From contig JALCZJ010000001.1 in NCBI GenBank assembly GCA_022690815.1, positions 89,492 through 153,491 on the forward strand: a stretch of 64,000 nucleotides of DNA. The letters run 5' to 3'. Below, in pieces: positions 31,119 through 40,203 of this stretch. The translations under genes and the position numbers were made by a program. Each line of letters opens with the position of its first letter. Positions within the stretch are counted from its first letter, which is position 1. The notes below the pieces were generated by a model, which worked only from the letters and a program-made list of their open reading frames with translations, was not told where the DNA came from and made no database searches. The DNA comes from Ferrimicrobium sp. (GTDB lineage Bacteria; Actinomycetota; Acidimicrobiia; Acidimicrobiales; Acidimicrobiaceae).

Positions 31119-31496
31119 ATGGCTCGTATAGCAGGGGTAGATATTCCAAGGGAAAAGCGTGTTGAGATCGCGCTTACCTACATTTTTGGGATTGGACTGA
31201 CGACGGCGCAGCAGATCTGCGCTCTCACCGAGGTTAATCCTGACACGAGGGTTCGTGATTTGACCGACGATGAGGTGCTGCGTCTTCGTACCTACATCGA
31301 TCAGAACCTTAAGGTGGAAGGAGATCTTCGACGCGATGTTGATCAAAACATCAAGCGCAAGGTGCAGATTGGGTGCTATGCAGGCATTCGACATCGCCGT
31401 GGACTCCCGGTGCACGGACAGCGTACCCACACCAATGCCCGGACACGCAAGGGTCCACGCAAGACGGTCGCTGGTAAGAAAAAGGTGAAGCGTTAA
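31119..31496 (+). CDS. rpsM: 30S ribosomal protein S13
   Basis: A 125-residue S13 contacting the P-site tRNA. It opens [21 protein letters not shown] and ends with [20 protein letters not shown] plus a basic tail. It is the first gene of the alpha operon. Confidence 0.97.
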   Translation: MARIAGVDIPREKRVEIALTYIFGIGLTTAQQICALTEVNPDTRVRDLTDDEVLRLRTYIDQNLKVEGDLRRDVDQNIKRKVQIGCYAGIRHRRGLPVHGQRTHTNARTRKGPRKTVAGKKKVKR

Positions 31497-31612
31497 CCTA
31501 AGCGTCTGTCCAGCGAGCTGGCATGACGAACAGGGTTATGAAGGTTTGACAGAGGGTTGTCAGAGGGCGGTTTCCTATACGATGCCGCGCAGAGGGTTTT
31601 GAGAGGAGTTTC

Positions 31613-32011
31613 ATGGCAAAGCCACGACCAGGAGGTAGAAGACCTCGTAAACGTGAGAGAAAGAATATTGCGCGAGGAGTCGCCTATATTCACTCATCGT
31701 TCAACAACACCATTGTGACGATTACCGATCCGACGGGCAACGTACTCGCATGGGCGAGTTCGGGCAACGTAGGCTTCAAGGGTAGCCGAAAGTCGACGCC
31801 GTTTGCAGCGCAGGTGGCGGGTGAGACCTGCGCAAAGCGCGCGATGGAGCACGGTGTTCGAGAGGTCGACGTCATGCTGAAGGGTCCTGGCTCTGGTCGT
31901 GAGACTGCGCATAAGGCGTTGTCATCGGCAGGGATCGAGATTCGTTCGGTCCGTGATGTTACCCCGATCCCGCACAACGGGTGCCGGCCAAAGAAGAGGA
32001 GACGAGTGTAG
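31613..32011 (+). CDS. rpsK: 30S ribosomal protein S11
   Basis: A 132-residue S11 on the 30S platform. It shows [21 protein letters not shown] and [15 protein letters not shown] at the end. GAGAGGAG precedes the ATG. The 116-base gap to rpsM contains TTGACA (31546) and TATACG (31576) at non-optimal spacing. The stop abuts rpsD. Confidence 0.97.
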   Translation: MAKPRPGGRRPRKRERKNIARGVAYIHSSFNNTIVTITDPTGNVLAWASSGNVGFKGSRKSTPFAAQVAGETCAKRAMEHGVREVDVMLKGPGSGRETAHKALSSAGIEIRSVRDVTPIPHNGCRPKKRRRV

Positions 32012-32638
32012 ATGGCGCGTTATACGGGGCCGGTTTGTCGGTTGTGTCGCAGGGAAAAGACCAAGTTGTACCTCAAGGGACCCAAGTGCGACAGTGCGAA
32101 GTGCCCGATCACCATCGGTAGATTTCCCCCCGGGGAGCACGGTCGTGATCGCCAGCGCCAACCATCGGAGTACTCGATCCAGCTTCGCGAGAAGCAGAAG
32201 GTTCGTCGCACGTATGGTGTGATGGGACGACAGTTCTCGAAGACTTACGGTGAGGCAGCTCGGCAGCGTGGGATCACTGGTGAGCGCCTTTTGCAGCTGC
32301 TCGAGCTGCGTCTGGACAACGTCGTGTATCGGGCGGGTTGGGGTTCGTCGAGAGCTCAGGCGCGTCAACTGGTGCGCCATGGCCACATCTTGGTCGATGG
32401 ACGCCGCGTGGATATCCCGAGTTACCGGTTGCGTCCCTCACAGGAGATTTCGCTGAAGGAGAGTTCACGCACGCTTGCGGTCATCGAATTTAACCGGGAT
32501 GTCCTCTCTCGCCCTGCGCCAGCCTGGCTCGAGATGGCTCCGGCTGGATTCTCGGCTCGGGTGCTCAACACGCCGCTTCGAGATCAGATTGATCTTGACG
32601 TACGCGAGCAGCTGGTCGTCGAGCTCTTCTCGAAGTAG
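32012..32638 (+). CDS. rpsD: 30S ribosomal protein S4
   Basis: A 208-residue primary 16S binder. The N-terminal zinc-type cysteines (CRLCRRE...KCDSAKC) are present, followed by the S4 RNA-binding domain LRLDNVVYRAGWGSSRAQARQ (given here in part). In E. coli S4 represses the alpha operon. Confidence 0.97.
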   Translation: MARYTGPVCRLCRREKTKLYLKGPKCDSAKCPITIGRFPPGEHGRDRQRQPSEYSIQLREKQKVRRTYGVMGRQFSKTYGEAARQRGITGERLLQLLELRLDNVVYRAGWGSSRAQARQLVRHGHILVDGRRVDIPSYRLRPSQEISLKESSRTLAVIEFNRDVLSRPAPAWLEMAPAGFSARVLNTPLRDQIDLDVREQLVVELFSK

Positions 32639-32709
32639 TCCGGGGCGGCCGGCTTCGATCCAAAGGGCCCAATGTGTCGCCTTGGAGAGCGCGGCCTAGA
32701 GATAATGGT

Positions 32710-32730
32710 GATCATGAGGTGTTCATGATC
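32710..32730 (+). promoter_or_regulatory. Inverted repeat upstream of rpoA
   Basis: GATCATGA (32710-32717) and TCATGATC (32723-32730) are perfect complements around a five-base loop, 40 bases before the rpoA start. A wider GTGATCA/TGATCAC match (from 32708 and near 32738) surrounds it. It could be a protein operator or an RNA hairpin controlling rpoA expression; nothing in the sequence decides which. Confidence 0.45.
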
Positions 32731-32769
32731 GTATGAAGTGATCACGAGAGAAACAAAGAGGAACGATTA

Positions 32770-33708
32770 ATGCTCATTATTCAGCGGCCGAAGGTAGAAG
32801 AGGTAAGTGAGGAGACCGCCAACCGACAGGTCTTTTCCATTGGCCCACTTGAGCCAGGTTTTGGCCATTCGGTTGGGAATGCGCTTCGACGGGTGTTGCT
32901 GTCGTCGGTTCCGGGGGCGGCGATCACCCAGGTGCGCTTCGACGATGCCTTGCACGAGTTCACCACCATCGGCGGTGTCAAGGAAGATGTCATTGACATC
33001 ATCTTGAACTTGAAGGATATCGTTCTTCGTTGTTATTCTCCCGATCCGGTGACGATCCGACTCGATATCAAGGGTCCAGCGACGGTCCATGCTGGCGATT
33101 TCATGCTGTCCTCTGACGTTGAGATTGTGAATCCTGACCTCTATATCGCCACCGTATCCGACAAGGGTCGGCTCGCACTCGATGTCGTCGTCGAGCAAGG
33201 GAGGGGTTACGTCTCGGCCGAGCGCAACAAGCGGACGAACACCATCGGTATCATCCCGATCGATGCTATTTTCTCCCCAATTCGGAACGCGAACTACGTG
33301 ATCGAGCCGGTCCGTGTCGGACAGGCTACGGACTACGATCAAATCGTTGTCGATGTCGAGACGGATGGTTCTATCACACCTCGTGAGGCATTGGCTTCCG
33401 CCGCGGGAACGCTGACGGGGATCTTCGCGCTGGTCTCTGAGCTGGTCGCCGATGCCAGTCGGCTGGTCGTGGCCGATGAGGTAGCGGCTGAAGAGCGCTC
33501 CCCAGACTTTGACCTGCCGATCGAGGAACTCGATTTGACCGAGCGCCCCCGGAACTGTCTCAAGCGGGCTCAGATCAATACCATTGGTGATTTGGTGGAA
33601 CGTACCGCTGATGACCTTCTGGCGATCACGAATTTCGGGCAGAAGTCGCTCGATGAGGTTGCTGAGAAATTGGCGTTACGAAATATGTCTCTAAGGAGTG
33701 AAGGTTAA
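32770..33708 (+). CDS. rpoA: DNA-directed RNA polymerase subunit alpha
   Basis: A 312-residue alpha subunit. The N-terminal assembly domain has EPGFGHSVGNALRRVLLSS. The C-terminal domain, about residues 240-312 (IEELDLTERPRNCLKRAQIN), binds UP elements and activators. It stops one base before rplQ begins. AAAGAGGA precedes the start. Confidence 0.98.
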   Translation: MLIIQRPKVEEVSEETANRQVFSIGPLEPGFGHSVGNALRRVLLSSVPGAAITQVRFDDALHEFTTIGGVKEDVIDIILNLKDIVLRCYSPDPVTIRLDIKGPATVHAGDFMLSSDVEIVNPDLYIATVSDKGRLALDVVVEQGRGYVSAERNKRTNTIGIIPIDAIFSPIRNANYVIEPVRVGQATDYDQIVVDVETDGSITPREALASAAGTLTGIFALVSELVADASRLVVADEVAAEERSPDFDLPIEELDLTERPRNCLKRAQINTIGDLVERTADDLLAITNFGQKSLDEVAEKLALRNMSLRSEG

Positions 33709-34065
33709 ATGGTACCTGGCCGACCGAAAAGGGGTAACCGTCTTGGCAGCGATGCTTCGCATCAGCGCGCAATGTTGGCGAATCTGTGCGCATCGTTGAT
33801 TGCTGCGGAGTCCATCTTGACCACGGATGCCAAGGCGCGGGCTTTGCGCCCGGTGATTGAGAAGTTGGTGACGAAGGCCAAGAAGGGCGATCTTCACCAA
33901 CGGCGTCAGGTGATCGCGTTTCTTCGTGATGAGGATGCGACCAAGAAGCTTTTCGATGAGGTGGGACCGCGATTCCAGAACCGCCAGGGTGGCTACGTTC
34001 GTATTCTTAAGCGCGGGCCCCGCCACGGCGATGGCGCGCCAATGGTCGTCATCGAGTTCGTCTAA
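33709..34065 (+). CDS. rplQ: 50S ribosomal protein L17
   Basis: A 118-residue L17 near the tunnel exit. It reads MVPGRPKRGNRLGSDASHQR (family usually MP..K..RLGR..HR) and ends in YVRILKRGPRHGDGAPMVVIE. It is the last gene of the alpha operon. Confidence 0.97.
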   Translation: MVPGRPKRGNRLGSDASHQRAMLANLCASLIAAESILTTDAKARALRPVIEKLVTKAKKGDLHQRRQVIAFLRDEDATKKLFDEVGPRFQNRQGGYVRILKRGPRHGDGAPMVVIEFV

Positions 34066-34090
34066 GCGATAACCTCTCGAGCGCCCTCAA

Positions 34091-34930
34091 ATGCGGTTGG
34101 CCTTGGTGCTTGCCTATGACGGGGAGCAGTTCCATGGGTCGGCGCCCCAGCCCCAGGTGCGCACCGTAATTGGTTCGCTGGTCAACGGTCTTGATCTGCT
34201 CAACGTCGATACCTCCGAGGTGGCGATGGCGGGCCGTACCGATGCTGGGGTGCACGCACGCTGCCAGGTCGTTTCGCTGGAGGCACCGGAGCTAGATCCA
34301 TCGATCTGGCCGCGGCTCCATGTGGTGGTCGGGGACGGTGTCATGCTTCGAGCGGTGATGCGGGTTCCTCCCGAGTTTCATGCACGTCACTCGGCGAGGT
34401 GGCGCCAATACCTGTATCGCGTCCGGGCTGCCTCGAGGGATCCTCTTTTCCCCCACGCCTGGCAACTGCCAGTGTCGCTGGATATTGATCGCATGCGAGA
34501 GCTTGCCTCTTACTTACTGACGGTCGAGGACTTCCATGCCATGTGCAAGGTTGGTAGTGCAGGCGGTTATCGCCGGCGGCTGCACGCTATCGACATCATC
34601 GAGCGTGCTGGTTTGATCGAATTCTCGGTACTTGGTATCAGCTTCTGTCACCAGATGGTTCGCCGTATCGTCGGTGCGATGGTTCAGGTCGGGCGGGGTC
34701 GCTGGTCGGTTGCACGGGTGGTGGACGCCATCGAAGCGCGTGATCGTAGTGTGCTCACGGAACTGGCACCGCCTTCGGGTCTGTATCTGTGGAGAGTTGG
34801 CTATGCGGACGCGTGGGAGTGGGCTCCCGAACGTCTTCGGGAATCGGGATTTGAGCAAGACTGGGCGACAATTGACCGGTTGGAGCTTGACTTTCCTCTA
34901 GAATGGAGCGCCGAGTGTCGCCACGGCTGA
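34091..34930 (+). CDS. truA: tRNA pseudouridine(38-40) synthase
   Basis: A 279-residue TruA that isomerises uridines in the anticodon stem. The catalytic Asp is D51 in AGRTDAGVHA, and FSVLGISFCHQMVRRIVGAM is the conserved RNA-contact region. It follows rplQ by 25 bases, a common rplQ-truA-rplM-rpsI order. Confidence 0.95.
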   Translation: MRLALVLAYDGEQFHGSAPQPQVRTVIGSLVNGLDLLNVDTSEVAMAGRTDAGVHARCQVVSLEAPELDPSIWPRLHVVVGDGVMLRAVMRVPPEFHARHSARWRQYLYRVRAASRDPLFPHAWQLPVSLDIDRMRELASYLLTVEDFHAMCKVGSAGGYRRRLHAIDIIERAGLIEFSVLGISFCHQMVRRIVGAMVQVGRGRWSVARVVDAIEARDRSVLTELAPPSGLYLWRVGYADAWEWAPERLRESGFEQDWATIDRLELDFPLEWSAECRHG

Positions 34931-34958
34931 CAACAAAGTTGAGCGAGGAAGAGCAGGT

Positions 34959-35420
34959 ATGAAGACCTTTGTAACTACCACGAGCACCGTCGAGCGTGAC
35001 TGGTGGGTCGTCGATGCGCAGGGATTGCGCCTTGGACGACTTGCCACTGAGGTCGCGAGTCTCCTGAAGGGAAAGCACAAGCCATACTTCGCACCGTACC
35101 TGGATTGCGGTGATCACGTGGTAGTCGTCAATGCTGACAAGATCGCGCTCTCCGGTGCAAAGGCCGAGAAGAAGGTGTATTATCATCACTCGGGCTACCC
35201 CGGAGGTCTGCGAGAGTCCAAGTTTCTTGAGATGATGGAGAAGCATCCTGAGCGAGCCGTAGAGTTGGCCATCAAAGGTATGTTGCCAAAGAATCGGCTG
35301 GGCCGCCAGATGTATCGCAAGCTCAAGGTCTATGCTGGGCCGAATCACCCACACGCTGCTCAGCAGCCGATGGTGCTCGACCTGGGCAGCCGATTGATCA
35401 CGCGCGAAGGAGCGAAATGA
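34959..35420 (+). CDS. rplM: 50S ribosomal protein L13
   Basis: A 153-residue early-assembly L13. It contains RDWWVVDAQGLRLGRLATEV and KMYRKLKVY-like segment QMYRKLKVYAGPNHPHAAQQ. It overlaps rpsI by four bases. Confidence 0.97.
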   Translation: MKTFVTTTSTVERDWWVVDAQGLRLGRLATEVASLLKGKHKPYFAPYLDCGDHVVVVNADKIALSGAKAEKKVYYHHSGYPGGLRESKFLEMMEKHPERAVELAIKGMLPKNRLGRQMYRKLKVYAGPNHPHAAQQPMVLDLGSRLITREGAK

Positions 35421-35809
35421 CCTCACCGTTAACGCAAGCGACCGGACGACGTAAGACCGCAACGGCACGTGTTCGGCTGGTACCAGGCAGCGGCGCTGTG
35501 GTGGTCAATGGCAAGGAGCTGCGTGCCTATGTGCCGTCGGTCTCTCAGCGCGGGCATCTCACCGAACCACTCAAGGTCGTGGAGCTCGATGAGGTCTATG
35601 ATGTGTACGCTACCGTCGATGGCGGCGGTACCGCCGGTCAAGCAGATGCCATTCGTCTGGGCCTTGCCAGGGCGATCATCGAGTTGCACCCAGAGCATCG
35701 AGCAGCCCTCAAGAAGGAGGGGATGCTGACACGAGATGCTCGGAAGAAGGAATCGAAGAAGTACGGTCTCAAGAAGGCGCGTAAGGCACCGCAGTATTCG
35801 AAGCGGTAG
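35417..35809 (+). CDS. rpsI: 30S ribosomal protein S9
   Basis: A 130-residue S9 whose C-terminal tail (RKAPQYSKR) touches P-site tRNA. ATGRRKTATARVRLVPGSG and GGGTAGQADAIRLGLARAI are diagnostic. The stop abuts the glmM ATG. Confidence 0.97.
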   Translation: MTSPLTQATGRRKTATARVRLVPGSGAVVVNGKELRAYVPSVSQRGHLTEPLKVVELDEVYDVYATVDGGGTAGQADAIRLGLARAIIELHPEHRAALKKEGMLTRDARKKESKKYGLKKARKAPQYSKR

Positions 35810-37147
35810 ATGCTTCGGTTCGGGACCGATGGGATTCGCGGACGTGCGAATCAGGAATTGACCATGGAGGTCGGGTATTGGCTGGGGGTCGGTATCGCAA
35901 CTGCGATACGGCCCCCAGCCTTTGCGATTGGGCGTGATACTCGTGAGTCTGGTTATTGGCTCAGCCAGGCGGTAGGGCTCGGTATCGCCTCGGTTGGTGT
36001 TCACCTGATCGATTGTGGTGTTCTACCGACCGGTGCACTTTCGTGGGTCGCTCGTTCCGAGCAGGTACCCACGGTCGTGATCTCGGCCTCGCATAACCCG
36101 TATTTCGATAACGGTATCAAGGTGTTTGACGCCGAAGGCGCGAAGGTGGCCCCGGCCATCGAGCATCAGATCGAGGAGCTGCTGGCCGGCTTTCTCGGTG
36201 GGGAGCGACCATCCTTTGGCTCGCTTGGCAGCGTCGATCATCGCTCCTTCGAGGATGCGTACCTGGATTGGATTTTCGAGGGCCTTGGCCCGGTTAGCCG
36301 TCGTTTGCGGGTGGTAGTCGATGGTGCGAACGGAGCTGCTTGGAGGCTTGGCCCTGCACTGATGCGACGCCTCGGTGCCGAGGTGGTGGGGGCGCTTGGA
36401 GATCATCCCGATGGGCGCAACATCAACGATGGTGTCGGAGCGACGCACCCGGAGGTGCTTGCGAGTGCTGTCGTCGAGGCTGGTGCCGACCTCGGGGTCG
36501 CCTTTGACGGTGATGCCGACCGGTTGATCGCGGTTAGCGAGTCAGGGGTGATTGTTGACGGGGACGAACTGTTGACCTTGTTCGCGCTCTATCTCCAGGG
36601 ACGCGGAGGGCTCACCAACGATGCCTTGGCGGCGACCGTGATGAGCAATTTAGGACTCGAACGTGCCCTGGGGTCACATCTCATATCCGTCGTGAGAACG
36701 GATGTGGGTGATCGCCAGATTGCGACCGCGCTCAAGGAGGGCTCCCTCGCCCTCGGCGGGGAGCAGAGTGGGCACATCATCATCCGTCAGTTTGGACCGA
36801 CAGGGGATGGTTTGGTCTCGGCGGGTGTGCTTTTGCACGCGCTCGATGGCTGGGGCGGATCCCTTGACCTCTTTCGGGCCAAAGAGGTCGTCCGGTTTCC
36901 TCAGGTGCACCGGCAGGTGCGCACCACCGCGAGGGACCATATCATGGCCGATCGGGACTTTCGGGAGCTGTACCAAGCACTCGAGGCCGACCTAGGGTCC
37001 GATGGTCGCATCGTTCTTCGGCCAAGCGGAACTGAACCGGTGTTTAGGATCCTTGTCGAGGCAGCCGATCTGGTAGTAGCCGAACGTCTTGCCGACCGCC
37101 TTGTCGGAGAGGTTGAGCTCGCAGCGCGTCGGTTGGGTGCCAACTAG
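35810..37147 (+). CDS. glmM: Phosphoglucosamine mutase
   Basis: A 445-residue alpha-D-phosphohexomutase converting glucosamine-6-P to glucosamine-1-P for UDP-GlcNAc and peptidoglycan. The phosphoserine is S94 in ISASHNP, the metal loop DGDADR is near residue 233, and the substrate loop GGEQSGHII and phosphate loop RPSGTEPVFRI are present. The FGTDGIRG N-terminus is typical of GlmM rather than ManB. It follows rpsI without a gap and precedes glmS. Confidence 0.95.
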   Translation: MLRFGTDGIRGRANQELTMEVGYWLGVGIATAIRPPAFAIGRDTRESGYWLSQAVGLGIASVGVHLIDCGVLPTGALSWVARSEQVPTVVISASHNPYFDNGIKVFDAEGAKVAPAIEHQIEELLAGFLGGERPSFGSLGSVDHRSFEDAYLDWIFEGLGPVSRRLRVVVDGANGAAWRLGPALMRRLGAEVVGALGDHPDGRNINDGVGATHPEVLASAVVEAGADLGVAFDGDADRLIAVSESGVIVDGDELLTLFALYLQGRGGLTNDALAATVMSNLGLERALGSHLISVVRTDVGDRQIATALKEGSLALGGEQSGHIIIRQFGPTGDGLVSAGVLLHALDGWGGSLDLFRAKEVVRFPQVHRQVRTTARDHIMADRDFRELYQALEADLGSDGRIVLRPSGTEPVFRILVEAADLVVAERLADRLVGEVELAARRLGAN

Positions 37148-37158
37148 AGGAGGCCAGT

Positions 37159-38997
37159 ATGTGTGGAATCGTAGGAGCAGTTGGGTCGAATCTTGATCTG
37201 GTCTCGATTTTTGAGGGGTTGCGGCGATTAGAGTATCGCGGTTACGATTCCGCGGGTATTGCAATCATCCGTGACGGCGATCTCATCACGGAGAAGGCGT
37301 CGGTCGCTCGGGAGTCGATGGGCGTGCTAGCGAGCTGGCTTGCAGAGCAGCCTTTCACGACTGGTCAAGTCATGCTTGGGCATACGCGTTGGCCCACGCA
37401 TGGTGCTCCATCATTGGTCAATGCCCATCCCCATCTCGATTGCCATCGAGAGATCGCGGTCGTCCACAACGGCATCATCGAGAACTTCCGGGAACTCCGA
37501 AGCAGGCTCCAGGGACGTGGACACACATTCCGCTCGGATACGGACTCAGAGGTTGTGGCTCACCTCATGGAGCAGGCACTCGCCGAAGGCCTCCTGCCAG
37601 CTGAGGCCCTCGAACGTGTTGTGGCGCAGTTGCAGGGGCATTTGGCTCTCGTCGTCGCCATCCGTTCGTATCCTCAGCTTCTGCTCGGTGCTCGTCGTAC
37701 GTCTCCGTTGCTAGCAGCGAGCGCGGATGGTCAGTCATTCTTTGCATCGGACGCACCGGCATTTCTCTCGCTCGCTTCGAAGTTTTATGAGATACCAGAG
37801 GATGTCGTCGTGGTCCTTGGTGATGGTGTCGATGGCGACGGAGGTGTTTCATTGACCGATCTCGAGCCGCTGGCGCTCGAGTGGAGCCCACAAGATGCGG
37901 TGCTCGATGGTTTTGCAAGCTACTACGAGATGGAGCTACACCAATCGGGGGATGCCCTTTACGACACCGTTGCAGCGCTCATGGAGGCTGACAGTACTCC
38001 GGTGATCGACCAACTCTCGATCGATCCTCATGAGTTAGCCCGCGTTCGCAAGATCGTCGTCATTGGTTGTGGCACCAGCTATCACGCTGGACTGGTGGGT
38101 CGCTACTTCATTGAACATCTCTCCCGTCTTCCGGTCGAGGTCGATGTCGCCTCCGAGTATCGCTATCGGGATCCCATTCTCGACTCGGAGACTTTGGTGA
38201 TCGGGATCAGCCAATCAGGCGAGTCGCTCGAGACCATCACCGCTTTGCGCGAGTGCCAACTCGGTGGTGCTCGAACGATCGCCATCACCAACGTGATTGG
38301 CAGCCAGCTGAGTCGGGTGGCTGATGCCGTCCTCTACACCCGGGCCGGACCGGAGATTTCGGTAGCCTCCACGAAGACGCATCTTGCCCAGATCGGAGCG
38401 CTTGGAATGCTGGCGATCTATCTTGGCGAGCTTAAGGGGGTACTCTACCCAGATGAGGCCAAGCACCGCCGTAAGGAGCTCGCCGAGATGGCTTCAAAGA
38501 TCCGTATGACCATCGAGAGAGCATCGTTGTGGTATGACGCGGTGGCTGCCTACCTTGGTCGCGATCGGTTTTTCTTCATCGGACGGAATCTTCTCTATCC
38601 CGTGGCGATGGAGGGAGCCCTCAAGATGAAGGAGCTCAGTTACATCGCTGCCGAGGCCTACCCAGCTGGAGAGCTCAAACATGGCCCGATCGCGATGTTA
38701 GATGAACAGGCGGTCGTGGTTGCATTGCTCGGCAATGACCGTCTGCATGACAAGATGCTTTCGAATCTCGAAGAGGTGCGTGCTCGTGGTGCCACGTTGG
38801 TGGTCGTCGCCGATGATGACGATCATAGCGCCGACGAGCTTGCCGATGTTGTTCTTCGTGTCCCGGGCTCGGCGGCGCTATGGTCGCCGCTGCTTATGGT
38901 GCTGCCGCTCCAGGTCTTAGCCGGTCAGATGGCCAAAGCTCGGGGGCTCGATCTTGATAAGCCGCGCAACCTCGCCAAGACGGTGACGGTCGAATAG
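37159..38997 (+). CDS. glmS: Glutamine-fructose-6-phosphate aminotransferase (isomerising)
   Basis: A 612-residue enzyme making glucosamine-6-P. The N-terminal Ntn glutaminase starts MCGIVGAVG with catalytic Cys2. Two SIS isomerase domains follow (VIGCGTSYHAGLVGRYF; GISQSGESLETI; AYPAGELKHGPIAM), and it ends in the conserved KPRNLAKTVTVE. It lies 11 bases after glmM, so the pair feeds one pathway. No glmS ribozyme-like leader is possible in so short a gap. Confidence 0.97.
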   Translation: MCGIVGAVGSNLDLVSIFEGLRRLEYRGYDSAGIAIIRDGDLITEKASVARESMGVLASWLAEQPFTTGQVMLGHTRWPTHGAPSLVNAHPHLDCHREIAVVHNGIIENFRELRSRLQGRGHTFRSDTDSEVVAHLMEQALAEGLLPAEALERVVAQLQGHLALVVAIRSYPQLLLGARRTSPLLAASADGQSFFASDAPAFLSLASKFYEIPEDVVVVLGDGVDGDGGVSLTDLEPLALEWSPQDAVLDGFASYYEMELHQSGDALYDTVAALMEADSTPVIDQLSIDPHELARVRKIVVIGCGTSYHAGLVGRYFIEHLSRLPVEVDVASEYRYRDPILDSETLVIGISQSGESLETITALRECQLGGARTIAITNVIGSQLSRVADAVLYTRAGPEISVASTKTHLAQIGALGMLAIYLGELKGVLYPDEAKHRRKELAEMASKIRMTIERASLWYDAVAAYLGRDRFFFIGRNLLYPVAMEGALKMKELSYIAAEAYPAGELKHGPIAMLDEQAVVVALLGNDRLHDKMLSNLEEVRARGATLVVVADDDDHSADELADVVLRVPGSAALWSPLLMVLPLQVLAGQMAKARGLDLDKPRNLAKTVTVE

Positions 38998-39005
38998 TCG
39001 GTCGT

Positions 39006-39021
39006 AGCCACTTTCGTGGCT
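39006..39021. terminator. Small hairpin between convergent glmS and glycosyltransferase genes
   Basis: AGCCAC (39006-39011) and GTGGCT (39016-39021) pair around TTTC in the 46-base gap between two converging genes. There is no T-tract on either strand, so this is a weak terminator call. Confidence 0.3.
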
Positions 39022-39043
39022 TACTGGGGTAGGACCGAAGTGG

Positions 39044-40111
39044 TTAGCGCCCGATAGCCTCGCTCATGGCTGCCTCCAGGATCGAGACCGACCGCTCCAA
39101 GCTGTAATCTGCGCGGATGCCATCATGGTCGATCGAGAGATTCCTTGACGAGGGATCTCGTCGTGTGACGGTTTCGATTGCGTGGGCAAAGGCTGCTGTG
39201 TCGCTGGGTTCGACGATCATAGCGCCGTAGCGAGCAAGCTCGGCCAAGCCACCCTGAGCGCTGATGATCGTTGGAATACCGAGGGCCAGCGCCTCAAGAG
39301 GGACCAAGCCGAGCCCTTCCGGTCGCGTCGATGGTGCAAGGATCGCACTGGAGGCGAGCATGCGCGTTGCCAACGCTCTGCTCTTGGCAATGCGCGGTTC
39401 GAGGCTGCATCGAGTGCAGGCCCGTAGTTGGCTCAGTAGCTCCTGGTGCTCATCGGTTGGATGCGTCCATGGGGCGAAGTTCTCAAGAAATACGACCCTG
39501 ACGCTGGGATCAGCGACGCGTTCAATGGCGGCGAGGGTCTCGAGGACCCCTTTCTTGGCCAACAATCGATTGGGGAAGAGGAGCGCGTTGTTGTTCGGGT
39601 GCCACCTTGGTGCACTCCCGAACGCCGGATCGATGAACGCCGGATCGATGAACGCCGGATCGATAAACGGTGGTAGGACCCTAGGCAGGGCTGGTAAGTG
39701 AAGTTCGGTCTTGGCGTGGCTAGCAAGGAAAGCCGATACCGCCAAGACGACCACGTGGTCGCCCATCGTTACTGGTGGGGCCACTGGCTGGCTGGCAGCG
39801 TCGCACCCTGGTAGCCCCCACGCCTCGGCAGTGTTGTGCAAGATCAGAACGACTGGCATATCCAATGCATTCGCCCACTCAGGTCGGTTGTTGATCACCG
39901 CGACATCGCAGCCACGCAGGAGCTTGGCCAGGTTGTCACCGGGTTTGGTGGTCACAGGACTGGTGTGGTCATATCGTGAAAAGCACATGCTCCGATGTCG
40001 CTCGTTGAGCGCCGTTGCCCAGCCGACCACGAGGCGTTCGAGGCCGCCAGCGCTTGCAGTTAAGGGCGCAAGCTCGGTGCCGACGAAGCCTATGCGCCAA
40101 GGTGGGGTCAT
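39044..40111 (-). CDS. Glycosyltransferase, GT-B fold (family 4-like)
   Basis: A 355-residue predicted cytoplasmic sugar transferase. The N-terminal Rossmann half begins WRIGFVGTELAPLTASAGGLE with the glycine-rich acceptor loop. The C-terminal half has the nucleotide-sugar motif RPEGLGLVPLEALALGIPTI. The middle contains a DPAFI triplet repeat caused by 15-bp DNA repeats. ATG 40111 is preferred over the TTG two codons earlier. It is transcribed away from the LysR gene. Donor and acceptor are unknown. Confidence 0.8.
   Translation of the reverse strand: MTPPWRIGFVGTELAPLTASAGGLERLVVGWATALNERHRSMCFSRYDHTSPVTTKPGDNLAKLLRGCDVAVINNRPEWANALDMPVVLILHNTAEAWGLPGCDAASQPVAPPVTMGDHVVVLAVSAFLASHAKTELHLPALPRVLPPFIDPAFIDPAFIDPAFGSAPRWHPNNNALLFPNRLLAKKGVLETLAAIERVADPSVRVVFLENFAPWTHPTDEHQELLSQLRACTRCSLEPRIAKSRALATRMLASSAILAPSTRPEGLGLVPLEALALGIPTIISAQGGLAELARYGAMIVEPSDTAAFAHAIETVTRRDPSSRNLSIDHDGIRADYSLERSVSILEAAMSEAIGR
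39621..39667 (-). repeat. 15-bp tandem repeat inside glycosyltransferase gene
   Basis: Three copies of AACGCCGGATCGATG (plus-strand view; third ends ATA) at 39621, 39636 and 39651, encoding IDPAF units in the linker between the two halves of the protein. Confidence 0.9.
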
Positions 40112-40172
40112 GATCAAAGCGTAGATGCACCCAGTCGTTTGATCCGTCTGGTGAGGTGTCTATTTCATGGCT

Positions 40173-40189
40173 TATCGTTTTTTGCGATA
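40173..40189. promoter_or_regulatory. Candidate LysR-type operator in divergent gap
   Basis: TATCG (40173-40177) and CGATA (40185-40189) form an interrupted palindrome in the 92-base gap between the minus-strand glycosyltransferase and the LysR gene. LysR proteins often bind a palindrome of this type near their own start. Position and shape support the call; binding is inferred. Confidence 0.4.
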
Positions 40190-40203
40190 CACTCAGAGTA
40201 GTT

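Noticed and set aside
31546..31581. TTGACA and TATACG promoter pair between rpsM and rpsK
   Set aside because: The spacer is 24 bases, too long for a standard sigma-70-type promoter; kept only as a remark.
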